Assembly: GCA_963813345.1 (NCBI GenBank) | Contig: CAWEYR010000009.1 | Coordinates: forward strand, 1 to 56,969 | Reading direction: 5' to 3' | DNA length: 56,969 nucleotides | From: CAWDDA01 sp963813345 | Lineage (GTDB): Bacteria; Acidobacteriota; Blastocatellia; RBC074 | Part shown: in pieces, positions 9,838 to 20,299 of the stretch | How the letters are laid out: each line of letters starts with the position of its first letter | Position numbering within the stretch: position 1 is the first letter of the stretch | The notes under the pieces: model-generated | Seen by the model: only the letters and a program-made list of their open reading frames with translations | Told to the model about the DNA's origin: nothing | Database searches by the model: none | Translations under genes and position numbers: made by a program

Positions 9838-12800
9838 CTATTGGGTTTTCCTTTTTTCAGGGATTAGATAGAGCTTGTGGATTTCAGGCTCCATTCCGTT
9901 TCCGCCACGGAAACCGACGCCGCCAATCGAAAAAGTATTCCTATCATCCGTAATGTCGCCTAAGGGCCGCATTTCAGGTGTCTTGTCGGTGTTCACTAGA
10001 ATATCGTGCTTGAAACGATTGCCGCGTACTTCAAGTTTGATGGTCAGGAAGGCTTTGGGATTGTCGATGTCGTCGACGACCTTCCTTGATGTTGGGGGGC
10101 TTAATACACCATCCTTACAAATATAGAAGTTGAACATCTTTTCCCCGCCCGAACCCCTTGAGTTGACCAGCTCGAACAAGTAGTAATTCTTGTCGTCCTT
10201 CGCACGAACGATCCACACGGCGCCCTTGCCACCGGCCAAACTCAGGCCGAGGTGCATTGTGAAATCGCCATATTGGTTAAACTCGCGCCGCTCATTCACG
10301 CCTTTGAAAAAGACAATGTTTTCGCCTCGGACGACGACGATCCCTCTTTTCTCAAAGCCCCAGTTTGTTGGAGGAGGTGTCCAATTCAGTTTCGGGTTGT
10401 TGTCATCGAGCGCCGCCTCACTCGATTCGGCGATCGGTACCAGATCGACTTCCAATGTCCGGACTTCGCTCACTGAGTGTGAGCGTGACCTGTTTATCCG
10501 CGCGTTCAAAGCCATCGCGGCTGACATGCAATCGATGCTGTCCCGGTGCGAGTCCCGGAATGACAATCAAGCCACTTGCAGGCACCTCGCCGCGCGACAC
10601 ATTGTCCAGGTAGACCTGTGCTTCGGGCTTCGTGCGCACGCTGAGCGCTATTGTCGCGGCCTTGAGGATTGGCGTTTCGGGAGTCGGCTCGCCAGGTTTG
10701 ACCTCAATCTGACCGGTCCAATCGTCATAACCCACCTGGCTGGCCTTGAGCGTGTGTTTGCCAACAAGAACGCGCGAGATAACTATTCGGCCCTGCTCAT
10801 CTGTCTTGTATTCGGTCGATTTCAATTCTTTGCCGTCGAGCGCCAGTTTCGAGCCCCGCGGCACACCTCCGACAATAATCGAGCCATACTTCGAGATGAG
10901 CGGCGGCAGGAGTGGAACGACTTCGCCCTTCCCGATAACGACCGTGTCGGTGAAGGGATCATAGTCAGGATGCGTAACCTTGACCTGGTACTTTCCAGGC
11001 GCGAGAGACCGCAGTGTCAGCTTGTTCTGCTCGCCCAGGTCATACAAGTCTGGCTTTCCAGGTGTGTTGCCCGACATGCGTGTGACTGTGACTTTCGCCC
11101 CTAGCGTGAGCCACATCACGAGTGCGCCAGCACTTGGCGCTACTTTTACGGTCTTGATAACCTCTCTGACGCCACCGGACGTCAGGCCTTTCCTCGCTGT
11201 CCAATACCGGATCGCCCCGGCTCGCGCGACTTCGCGGCTGCTGCCCGTTCGAGAGCCCGTTGTCACCGTATCGCCTCTGCTCTGGCCTGCTGCCCAATCG
11301 TTCAAATTGATCAACAGACAAGTAAGCAGTACTGACCTTAAACGTATTCAGTTTGGTAGAATTCTTGGCGCACCTGAACCCCACTTTTCGAAGGGTGGTT
11401 TCAACGTATCCCTTCTTTTCTTCCTCAATTCCTGGAATGTCCGGAAAATCGTAGAGTCGCCGTATATTGGTGATCGGCTGTTTTTCAGAGAAGTTACCGC
11501 CACGAATAACTTTCAAGCCGCTATCGAACTCATATGAATCTTCTACCCATTCGCTGACATTGCCCGCCAGATCAAATACGTTACCGAACGCGCTGCGGTC
11601 TTTGCTGAAACTTCCTACCGGCTTTAGAAGACGCCTGCTTGCGGGCTGCACGTTCGCGTGTCCGTTTATCAGATCATTGCCCCATGGGTAAAGAAATCCT
11701 TTCTCTCCTCCCCTGGCGACGTACTCCCATTCAGCCTCTGTCGGCAGTCTTTTGCCGACCCATTTCGCGTAGTCCGCGGCGTCCTGCCACGTAACACCCG
11801 TCACCGGAAATCGCTCTTCTCCGGGCGCAAACGAGCCATTCTGCCAGTTTATCGGGCTGCGGTGTCCGGTTGCGACAAACTTCTGATACGTCCTCGTTCG
11901 TGACTTCGTACTGATCGATGAAAAACGATTTGATGTCAACCGGTCGCGCAGCCTGCTCATCCTCAGTTCCACTCGGACCTAAAGTGAAATTGGGACCCAT
12001 GGTGAACTTCCAGATGGGATGAGAACCATGCCGACTGGCGTAGTCGGAGCGACGACAGGCGTCGGTCCCGGCCGCGGTGGCCGCGGTCTATTAAGCACCA
12101 TAAAGACACCAATGCCGACGAGTGCGACAAGTAACCCCGCGCCGACGGCAAGTGCGAGCCTGCCTGGTTTCTCCGCATTCGGCGTAGCCCGATCATCGAG
12201 GTGGCTTGCGGGCAGCGGAGCCAGAGCTGGTGATAGCGGCGCAACGTTCGTCGGTGTTATTACCGGAGCGACTGCCACACGAGTTTTCCTGACTTCCAGT
12301 TTTTCCAGCGGCCTGTCAACCAGAGTCTTGTTCGGATCTTCGCCTGCCGCGTCGCTGATTGCGGCATTGAACTCGGCGCTCAACTCAAGGGGTGAAGATT
12401 GCCGCCCTCCCGGCTCCTTCTCGAGAGCGCGCGATACAACTCGCTCGACAGGTTCGGGGATGCTCGGGACGATTACGCGAAGCGGCCGCGGAGGGTTGTT
12501 AAGTTGCTGGATGACTATCTCGAGCGTGCTCCCACCGCTGAACGGGAGCTGCCCGCAGAGCATTTCGTAAAGGATGATCCCGAGGCTGTAGACATCGGAG
12601 CGGGGATCGAGCTGTTGTCCACGACACTGCTCCGGAGACATATACTCGGGAGTCCCGATGAGCGTACCCGCCTGCGTGAGCGGGGCCGATAACGGTGTTG
12701 TCAGTGGCGACGTGTCTCTGAGTTTGGCTATACCGAAATCAAGCACCTTCACGGATTCGATCCCGTTCAATTGCGTGACGATGATGTTGTCCGGCTTTAG

Positions 12801-13307
12801 GTCTCGGTGGATGATCCCGCGCTCATGTGCCGCCTGAACAGCAGCGCACGTCTGATTCAGGATATGACTCACGCGCCGGAGGTTAAAGCCATTTGCTTCC
12901 TCGAGCAGCTTGCGGAGAGAGTCGCCATCGACCATCTCCATCACCAGGTAGACAAAACGCTCGGGCGTGATGCCGAAGTCGGTCACCTGAATCGCGTTTG
13001 GATGCCGGATGCGTCCAGCAGCTCGCGCCTCGATGCGGAAGCGTTCGATCGCGGACTGATTCGCTACGAGTTCGGGATGAAGGACTTTGACGGCGTATTC
13101 TGTGTCAATGTGAATGTGTGTAGCCTTGTAGACGACACCCATTCCACCTCGACCGAGCACCGACTCAATCCTGTATTTCCCATCCAGGAACTGTCCGATC
13201 ATCGGGTCAGCCGGGACGAGTGCCTGACCGTCCTTGGTACAGTATGAAAGAGAGTTGTCATACGTAGTGCCGCAGGCGGGGCATTTCTTTTCCAGCTGAA
13301 CAGTCAT
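9838..13307 (-). CDS. Ser/Thr kinase fused to FGE/SUMF1-like, PEGA-like and C-terminal beta-sandwich domains (frameshifted)
   Basis: In order: a zinc-ribbon-like start (CPACGTTYDNSLSYC); a kinase domain (GRGGMGVVYKAT, HRDLKPDNIIV, DFGIAKL, GTPEYMSPEQCRG); a Pro-rich linker; one transmembrane helix near 12150; an FGE-sulfatase/SUMF1-like domain at about 12000-11340 (GVTWQDAADYAKWVGKRLP, TEAEWEYVARGG, FDLAGNVSEWVEDSYEF); then three PEGA-like surface repeats (about 11120-10470). It ends in a roughly 200-residue beta-rich domain resembling concanavalin-like glycan-binding folds. The kinase should be cytoplasmic and the rest extracytoplasmic. Frame changes near 12010, 11895, 11335 and 10475 are needed to read it as one protein. 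Each junction continues a recognisable domain, so a single gene of about 1,150 codons is likely. A kinase-FGE fusion is known from chlamydial Pkn1; the added PEGA and C-terminal modules are less usual. Ligand and substrate are unknown. Confidence 0.8.
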
Positions 13308-13399
13308 CGTCGGCGCAGCAGTTTGTCAACAGACGTGCCCCAATTCGCAACGCATGCTGAGGCCTGCCAATGGCTTGAAATTTAACACTTTTCCCCGAG

Positions 13400-13530
13400 T
13401 CGTGGAAGCAGGTGGTCGCCGGTGGTCGGTGTTTGGAGTTCAAGCTTCAGCTTGCTACTTTGGAAGCATCGATGCAAGAGCAAGCTGAAGCTTGAACCAC
13501 TGCCCACTAACCACTGACCCCTGACCCCTC
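13400..13530. repeat. Interspersed inverted repeat, family C copy 2
   Basis: Inner arms GAGTTCAAGCTTCAGCTTGC and its complement lie at 13437-13497. They are flanked outside by GGTGGTC-rich sequence on the left and CCACTGCCCACTAACCACTG on the right, matching the flanks of copy 3 (37206-37332). It occupies the divergent gap between the kinase fusion and recD2, so it sits in the probable promoter region of both. Confidence 0.85.
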
Positions 13531-13550
13531 CTGTACTACAATACCACTTG

Positions 13551-15743
13551 ATGGAAGGTATCCACCGCCTCTTCGGCTCGGTCGAGCGAATTACGTATCA
13601 CAATGAACAGAACGGTTATACCGTTCTCAAACTGTGCCGTAAAAGGTTCCATCGATCCGGTTACCGTCACGGGCAATTTCTCGAGTGTCTCCCCGGGAGA
13701 AACCGTCGAGCTCACAGGGCTATGGACCTCACATCCTCAGTACGGTGATCAATTCAAAGCTCTCGAATATTCGGTCACGAGACCCGCAACTCTGGCCGGG
13801 ATCCAGAAGTACCTCGGATCAGGCTTGATCAAAGGCATTGGCCCGGTGACTGCGCGCCGGATAGTTGATCACTTTGGGGAGGAGACGCTCGACATCATCG
13901 AGACGACGATTGAGCGACTTTCGGAAGTGAAGGGAATCGCGCGCAAACGCGTCGCGATGATTCATCATGCGTGGGAAGAGCAGCGAGCTATCAAGGAAGT
14001 CATGCTCTTTCTTCAGAGTCATGCTGTGTCAACCCATTTTGCCGTGAAGATTTTCAAGCACTACGGCAACGACGCGATCCCGATTGTAGAAAAGACTCCT
14101 TACCGGCTGGCCTCTGAAGTCTATGGCATCGGCTTTCGAACTGCGGACCAGATCGCGCGAAACCTCGGATTCGCGCCGGATTCGCAGGCACGACTCGAAG
14201 CAGGGATTCAGTACGTCCTGCAGCAGGCAACCAACGAAGGCCATTGTTACCTTCCCCGCGCTGAGTTGCTTAAGCATGCGTGCTCAACCCTTGGTGTCGA
14301 GGACGAAACTCTGCTTACCGAATCGCTCGCAACGCTAATCTCAAATACACACGTCAAACTCGAGGATGTGGACGGCCAACCTGCGGTCTACCTGCCCCCG
14401 ATGTGGCAGGCCGAGCGTTCAGTTGCGAAGAGAATCAGTGAACTGGCGCACGCGTCTCATCGCAAGGCTCCTCCAGATCCAAAGCGCGTTGATGCGTGGC
14501 TCCACAAGTGGACGCTGTCTTCCAAAATGGAGCTATCTGAAGAACAGCGTAATGCTGTAACGACAGCTCTAAGCTCTCGCATTCTCGTGCTGACCGGAGG
14601 TCCGGGAACGGGCAAGACGACGACGCTCAAGACGCTTGTCGCACTCTTCAAATCTATGGGAAGGCGTATGGTGCTTGCGTCACCTACTGGCAGAGCGGCT
14701 CAACGACTTTCTGAGGTTGCAGGAGCGCCCGCGCGGACGATTCATCGCGCTCTGGAATTCGATCCATCGAACATGGGTTTCAAGCGAAACGAGTCGAATC
14801 CTCTCGATGCGAACGTCGTCATCATCGATGAGGCTTCAATGCTCGATGTTCTGCTTGCGAATCATGTCCTGAAAGCGATAGGGCCCGATACCCAGTTGAT
14901 CCTCGTTGGTGACGTTGATCAATTGCCTTCGGTGGGGCCGGGCACGGTGTTGCGGGATCTGATCGATTCAGGGAGAGTGCCGGTTGTGAGACTGACGCAG
15001 ATTTCAGACAGGCTGCCGAAAGTCTGATCATTCAGAATGCTCACAAGGTGAATCGCGGAGAGTATCCGGCCCTGGTTCACCCCGGCGAGACACAGGTGGA
15101 TTGCTATTTCATCGGTGCCGAAGAACCTGAGGAGATCGTGTCACTGATCACCAAAGTCGTTGCGCAAAGCCTGCCTCGCCGTTTTGGCTGGAACCCACTT
15201 CACGATATCCAGGTACTCTCTCCGATGAATCGCGGTCTCGTCGGCGCGAACAATCTCAATAATGTCCTGCAGGAAACCCTCAATCCTCCGGAGAAATCAA
15301 AACCCGAGCTGGGAAGGGTGGGACGCTTGCTGCGTGCTGGTGACAAGGTAATCCAGCGTGTTAACAACTACCGGCTCGAAGTATTCAACGGCGATATCGG
15401 GATGATCGAATATATCGACAACGTGGATCAATTGCTCGCTGTCAGATTCATTGATCGCCTCGTAACCTATGATTACGCCGATGCGCTCGAGCTTGGGCAT
15501 GGCTTCTGTGTGAGCACGCACAAGGCTCAAGGATCGGAATACCCGGCAGTCGTGATTCCGCTTCACATGCAGCACTACATCATGCTCAGCCGCAACCTGC
15601 TCTACACAGCGCTTACGCGCGCAAAGCGAATGGTAGTGATGATCGGTTCGCGACGCGCGCTTGGAGCAGCCGTGCGAAACGTCGATTCGTTGCGCAGATA
15701 TACCGGGTTGATGGGAGAAATCCGCGAGCTCACGCAAGCATGA
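13551..15743 (+). CDS. recD2: ATP-dependent RecD2-like DNA helicase (frameshifted)
   Basis: A superfamily 1B, 5'-to-3' DNA helicase of the RecBC-independent RecD2 type, acting in DNA repair. The N-terminal region (SVERITYHNEQNGYTVLKL) and helix-hairpin-helix segments (LIKGIGPVTARRIVDHFG, GIGFRTADQIARNLG) are followed by Walker A GGPGTGKTTT near 14598, IIDEASM (Walker B) and VGDVDQLPSVGPG. Near the C-terminus come STHKAQGSEYPAV and LLYTALTRAKRMV. Length (about 730 codons) matches the family. The frame changes near 13640, and near 15003 where CAGATTTCAGAC reads as CAGATTTTCAGAC in the family pattern (TQIFRQA), a contracted T-run. The ATG at 13551 is used; a TTG lies three bases upstream. The 3' end overlaps the convergent HupE-like gene by about 14 bases. 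Confidence 0.93.
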
Positions 15744-16749
15744 CGCGCTCAAAGAGCCACCACGCTCCAGCGACAGCAATGATCATGGAACAGACCTGCA
15801 CGTAGCGTGTTCCAGGAATCTCGCGCAACCTCCAGAGCAGCTGGAAGTGCAACCGCAGCGATTACAACCTGTCCAAACTCGACGCCAAGGTTGAATGCGA
15901 AGAGTGCAGTCGGCGCATCACGCCCAATACCTAGTTCCTTCAAGGCCGTCGCAAAGCCAAAGCCGTGAATCAGGCCAAAAGCAAACGTCACAAGCGCTCG
16001 ATTCGTTCGCGGCTTGCCAAAGAAATTCTCGATTCCGACGTAGACAATTGAAAGCGCGATCACAGGCTCTACAAAGTTGCCTGGCAGTCGCACGAGATCG
16101 AATGTTGCGGCGGTGAGCGTGATTGAATGTGCGATGGTGAATGCAGTGATGATCTTGAGTGCTTCGCGAAGATTTGCGACTGCGAGAAGCAGCGCAAAGA
16201 GAAACGCGAGATGATCAAACCCAAACCAGATGTGTTCAACCCCCATTCTCAGAAGAGGTCCGAATGTACTGCCGGTTACCTGCAGCGATGTGGAGTTTTT
16301 CGCTGCATTCAGGACCAGGCTGTTGCCATCGAATGTGACATATTGCCGATGACCTGGTGCAAGCTTTTCGAGCAGCGGCGAGCGAAGCTCTATGCTGCCA
16401 CGAGCTGCTCGTGGAAACAGGTAACTGACTTTGATTCCACCGCCTTCCTCCCTGGTGCTTTCGAAGGACGTTGGCTTCACTTGTGTCCCTTCGACCGAGA
16501 TATCTCGATCGCGTGACTGAGATCAAGTGAAGCGACCTCGGTGTCTGAGAAGGTTGCCGTTACAGCCAGTCCATTGCTTCGCTCTTCGAGAGTGACGTAG
16601 CTCAGACCAGGATCGTGGGCGTATGCCGCGCTGGCTGCGAGGATGAAGAGAAGAAGACAACCACTGAACACACGGAGAAAAGACACGGAAACCCATGGAA
16701 AAATCCGAAGAACTTCTAGATTTGTTTCCGTGTTTTTCCGTGTCTTCAT
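15730..16749 (-). CDS. HupE/UreJ-like integral membrane protein (frameshifted)
   Basis: A signal sequence ends in AASAAYAHDPG, so His is the second mature residue. A soluble beta-rich segment follows, then six or seven transmembrane helices with the family's histidines: EHIWFGFDHLAFLFALLL, FTIAHSITLTAATF and FGLIHGFGFATALKE. HupE/UreJ proteins are thought to be nickel or cobalt permeases; transport here is inferred. The frame changes near 16505, after which VEGTQVKPTSFEST follows, and near 15850, after which RYVQVCSMIIAVAGAWWL leads to a stop at 15730-15732. The true start is uncertain, because the first residues fall inside a tandem CACGGAAA-type repeat (16662-16765). It is the last gene of the TPR-DUF4331-HupE set on this strand. 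Confidence 0.83.
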
Positions 16750-16765
16750 TTCCGTGTGTTCCGTG
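16662..16765. repeat. CACGGAAA-type inverted repeat
   Basis: The left arm (AACACACGGAGAAAAGACAC) is the approximate complement of the right arm (GTGTCTTCATTTCCGTGTGT), with additional CACGGAAA units in each arm. It overlaps the 5' end of the HupE-like gene and would encode part of its signal sequence if the longest start is used. Confidence 0.75.
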
Positions 16766-16778
16766 GTCGTTGTCTTTT

Positions 16779-18311
16779 TTACCTTACGATGTTGCGGCCA
16801 TTTTGAGGCGTTGACTCGTACGGGAAGACCTTGTTGAATCCTAACTCGTTCGCCGTTACGCCATCATAGTTTCCTTTGAATGGATCGTTGATCTTGAGGT
16901 TCGCAGGATCACGAAGATCACTGAGGAGCGCTATGATCGCGATGTCGACCGGGTCATCTCCGAAGCGGCGTCCGTTCGGCCAGCCTCCGGGCACGAAGAA
17001 CTTGCCCGCTGGCAGTCCGAGGAACTGGCTTGGAAGACGGAACGGATGTCCAGCGGCGTTACTTTCGAGGATATCGCCGCCAAAAATGCCCAGCCGCGAA
17101 AAGCCTGGATCATCCGGGTTACCGGGAGCGGATGCACCGTTACCGGCGAGCCGCACGGGGCTGGTTGAAAGGTCCACTCTGACAATGTCGGGAATATAGA
17201 TCGCCTGAATGTCAGTGCGATTGTTGGGTATGGCAAGCTGCTGTCCGCCGCCGATCAGTGCGTTGATCAGCGTAGCGAGCTCAGGATTGAGAGCATACTT
17301 GCTGAATAGTTGCGGATCAGTGAAAGGAACCGTGCGACTGTAGAGGTCCTTGTCCTGGATCGCAACCAGCCCCTCATTGAAGAGCGGGTTGCCCTGACGG
17401 GCTACCTGAACCCACTGAGGGAAAAGCCTGAAACCCTTCAGGATGGGCTGCGCCTGACGACTCGTGGTTGCGTAGACACCTACAGTCTGCCGGTCACCGC
17501 CGAGCTCGCTCAGAGGTATTCTCAGCGCCATCATATGGACGTTGAAACCACCCTGCGAGTCGACGCCCGGATTGCGAAGCTTGAGCAGATCGAAGATTGA
17601 CTGAACGTCAGCGTAGAACCCGTCATCACGTTGACCCGCAAATGCGGTGTAGCCGAGAGCGAGCGGAGTTACCGCCTGCTGCGTGTAACGGTCCAGTTCT
17701 CCGAAGCTCGAGACACCGGCCTTTGCCGGATTCTCGCCGTTGTTTCCACGGTTATAAAGAGGCGTCGCATTCCCCTGGTTGTTGGGCGGAACAAGCGCGG
17801 TGCCGAGAAAAGTCGTGACTCCGCTGCGCCGGTCAAACTTGGAAATGGTGCACGTCTGAGTCAGGTTCTGAGCTGCATCATCGATGTTTTGCACAACGCC
17901 CAGATACGATTGAAGGATCGTATTCTGATTCTTGAATTTGGTCTTGAACTCGAATCGATAACTGATCGTTGCGAGACCTGGGAGAAACTGATCGCCCAGA
18001 GACAAATGAAGCTCGTAACGAACGTTGTCATCAAAGTTGTACTTGTTTGGCCCAACCCCGGGATTCTGATGCGGGTATACGGCCAGCGCTACGATCAGAT
18101 TCTTGACGCCATTCTGATCGTTGTTGACGAATGCATACACATCCGTCGTATTCGCCGAAGGGTCCAGCGTTATCAGCGGAGCATCCATGTGACTCGAGGC
18201 AAGAGCCTGCATAGTTCCTATGCCTGGAGTCAGAAAGAGCACCGCCATCAGTGCAATTGATACGGCTGTCTTAAGACGCCGTGGTGGTCTGAGGAAACGC
18301 ATCTTCATCAT
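16779..18311 (-). CDS. Exported DUF4331 protein
   Basis: A 510-residue protein of the DUF4331 family. A long signal peptide (basic RPPRRLKT, then a hydrophobic core, cleavage near QALA) is followed by the family hallmark SSHMDAPLITLDPSANTTDV and, farther on, DDPVDIAIIALLSDL near the C-terminus. Biochemical function is unknown for the family; it is secreted or periplasmic and predicted beta-rich. A good ribosome binding site (AAGGAGAA) lies in the 18-base gap after the TPR lipoprotein, showing that the two are co-transcribed, and the HupE-like gene follows 29 bases or more downstream. The frame is intact over the full length. The ATG at 18311 is followed by another ATG; either may be used. Confidence 0.92.
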   Translation of the reverse strand: MMKMRFLRPPRRLKTAVSIALMAVLFLTPGIGTMQALASSHMDAPLITLDPSANTTDVYAFVNNDQNGVKNLIVALAVYPHQNPGVGPNKYNFDDNVRYELHLSLGDQFLPGLATISYRFEFKTKFKNQNTILQSYLGVVQNIDDAAQNLTQTCTISKFDRRSGVTTFLGTALVPPNNQGNATPLYNRGNNGENPAKAGVSSFGELDRYTQQAVTPLALGYTAFAGQRDDGFYADVQSIFDLLKLRNPGVDSQGGFNVHMMALRIPLSELGGDRQTVGVYATTSRQAQPILKGFRLFPQWVQVARQGNPLFNEGLVAIQDKDLYSRTVPFTDPQLFSKYALNPELATLINALIGGGQQLAIPNNRTDIQAIYIPDIVRVDLSTSPVRLAGNGASAPGNPDDPGFSRLGIFGGDILESNAAGHPFRLPSQFLGLPAGKFFVPGGWPNGRRFGDDPVDIAIIALLSDLRDPANLKINDPFKGNYDGVTANELGFNKVFPYESTPQNGRNIVR

Positions 18312-18329
18312 GTAATTCTCCTTTTAGTT

Positions 18330-19611
18330 TCATTGGCCGGCTTTCGCCGGTCGCGAGAGTAGTGCGAGTTCGCTGGGAAGCAACGTCTGCTTGAGAGCGA
18401 AGGTCTTTGATCGATACTGGCTGAAGAGCTTTGAATCTCCATCGCGACGCGCGATCAGAGCGGCGTGCAGAAACAATCGGCCGTCTTCTGTTCCTTCTCC
18501 AAGTGCACGGGCAATGGTCGTGCGAGGCCGCTTCGGACTTGCCTGCTGTTGATTGAGCAAATGCGAGAGCGTCGAGCGTGAAGACGTCTGCGCGAGAATT
18601 CATTTCCCGTTCTGCAAGAGCTAATGCCTGCGGCGCATCCGTGCCTCGGGTAGCAAGATAGAGCGAGTACGTTCGCGGATCCAGAACACTCCCCGTGCTC
18701 TCGAGCTTCGATTCAGCCGCACGCGCTTCATCCTCGCGGCCGGCTTCACGAAGCGCGTCGGCCAGCCACCAGAGGTATTCAGGCAGAGGATTCAACGTCG
18801 CGGCGTGCTTGAAATCTTCGAGTGCGGCTTCGCGCCGTCCCTGTGCGTGCAGGATGCGTCCATGCGCAAGCACGGCGGGCGCATAGTCTTTGACAGTTTC
18901 GAGCGCCTCGTTACTCGCTCTTTCGGCGTGCTTCAGGTCGCCTGACTGGAGTTCGAGAAGTGCGAGGCGTGTAAGCGCCCAGGCGGTTGATTGCTTGTCG
19001 CCAGGCCCCGACGACCGCGCCGATTCCCGCGCCATCTCCTTCGCCCCGGTCAGATCGCCTCGAAGCCAGCGCACCTGCGACGCCCTGGCGTATGCCTGCG
19101 GGCCCGGCTTGAGGTCCATCATCTTCTGATAAGCGGTCGTAGCTTCATCGAGCTTTCCCTGCTCGAGCAGGGCGTCACCAAGGAGGCCGAAATCGACCGG
19201 AAGACCACGCTTTTCTGTCAATTCACGCGCAAGCGTCTCAGCTTCCTTAAACCGATGTAGGTTGTTGAGAGCATGACCGCGAAGAAGAAGGGCCGAGGAT
19301 CGCATCTCCTGCTCTTTTGAGAGCAGGCACTCTGCGCATTGTTCAGCGAGCTTGAAAAAGCCCGGATCATTGCTTACGCGGGCTTTCTCAACGAAGGTCC
19401 ATCCAAGCTGCTCCAGCCGGAGGGAAGAGTTTTTGCCTAGCCTGATGTCCTGTTGCAGCCGCTCGATCTTCGAATCCCGCTCGGGAAGTGCCGTGAGCGC
19501 TATCTGACAGGGTGGACTGGCCAACCGCTCGCCCGTTGCAACGGCAGCGCGGCAGCTGGAAAGAACCGGAAGGATTAAGACGCAGCAAGCCAGGAGTATC
19601 CGCAATCGCAT
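18330..19611 (-). CDS. TPR-repeat lipoprotein (frameshifted near the C-terminus)
   Basis: The start MRLRILLACCVLILPVLSSC carries a lipobox (VLSSC), so the protein should be lipid-anchored outside the cytoplasm. The rest, about 400 residues, is helical tetratricopeptide repeats, e.g. LLGDALLEQGKLDEATTAYQ and HGRILHAQGRREAALEDFKH, which mediate protein-protein contacts. The frame changes near 18555; the family-like continuation LFLHAALIARRDGDSKLFSQ ends at 18330. It is the promoter-proximal gene of the TPR-DUF4331-HupE set. Its partner is probably the DUF4331 protein, judged from spacing only. Confidence 0.85.
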
Positions 19612-19694
19612 TTTGCCCCCTCTCGTTGTTGAACGTAGAAGACTACGAGAGGAGGTCGTTTAGCGGATTTGTGGTAGGGAAAAAAGAAGTGGTA

Positions 19695-19746
19695 GGTACG
19701 TTGTACGCCTGGGAGCGCCAGGCCTCAGCCTGGCGCTCCCAAGGCG
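19695..19746. repeat. Composite repeat: family A end joined to a family B hairpin
   Basis: GGTACGTTGTAC, the terminal motif of family A, runs straight into the hairpin GCCTGGGAGCGCCAGGC / GCCTGGCGCTCCCAAGGC. The hairpin lies directly after the bacilliredoxin stop on the minus strand and could double as its terminator, as a T-rich tract follows (CTTCTTTTTTCCC on the minus strand). The hairpin alone recurs at 46207-46236. Confidence 0.8.
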
Positions 19747-19747
19747 T

Positions 19748-20182
19748 CTAAGCTTTCATCGCGGCCGCGCAGTGCTGATCGAAGGCGGCGGTCAACTCTC
19801 GTCCGATCTGGTCGGCGTCGCGCCCTTCGATCTGGCGGCGCTCCATCATATAGACAAGCTTTCCATCCCTGAAAAGTGCGATTGAAGGGGATGATGGCGG
19901 ATAGGGCTTCATGTATTCACGTGCCCTCTCGGTGGCCTCGACATCCGCACCGGCAAAGACTGTAATTGATTGATCAGGCACGACTTGATGCTTGAGCGCC
20001 TGCGCCACTCCCGGTCGCGCCTTGCCTGCAGCACACCCGCATACTGAATTGACCACGATCATCAGCGTGCCTGTCGAGTTCGACACAGCTTCGTCCACCT
20101 GCTCGGGACGCCGAGCTTCCTTGATACCGAGGTTGGTCAAATCATCGCGCATTCCTTTTATTAGTAATTCTGAATAAGCCAT
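19748..20182 (-). CDS. brxB: Bacilliredoxin, BrxA/BrxB family (YphP/YqiW)
   Basis: A 144-residue thioredoxin-fold protein with the family's CGC redox motif (NSVCGCAAGKARPG). Bacilliredoxins remove bacillithiol (or a similar thiol) from S-thiolated proteins. The start at 20182 (MAYSELLIKGMRDDLTNLG) is chosen over an in-frame upstream codon because GGAGGAAG lies just before it and family members begin here. The C-terminal AAAMKA is typical. It is the last gene on this strand after tyrA, separated by 117 bases that contain short palindromes, so it may have its own promoter. Function is confident at family level; whether this organism makes bacillithiol is not shown here. Confidence 0.92.
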   Translation of the reverse strand: MAYSELLIKGMRDDLTNLGIKEARRPEQVDEAVSNSTGTLMIVVNSVCGCAAGKARPGVAQALKHQVVPDQSITVFAGADVEATERAREYMKPYPPSSPSIALFRDGKLVYMMERRQIEGRDADQIGRELTAAFDQHCAAAMKA

Positions 20183-20299
20183 TTGTACTTCTTCCTCCTG
20201 CTTCATTATACCTTCAGGTACTTGGAGTGTACCAAAAGCTACGAGGGCCTGCGACCTGGGAACGCTGGCCTCGTCGAGACCGCGCGTTTCGATCGTCTC

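Noticed and set aside
10190..11104. Long plus-strand open frame opposite the kinase fusion
   Set aside because: Composition is typical of an antisense shadow and the minus strand encodes clear PEGA-like repeats here.
13551..15743. Programmed ribosomal frameshifting in recD2, trp genes or leuS
   Set aside because: No slippery heptamer with a downstream pseudoknot is apparent, and changes occur in too many unrelated genes; sequence error explains them better.
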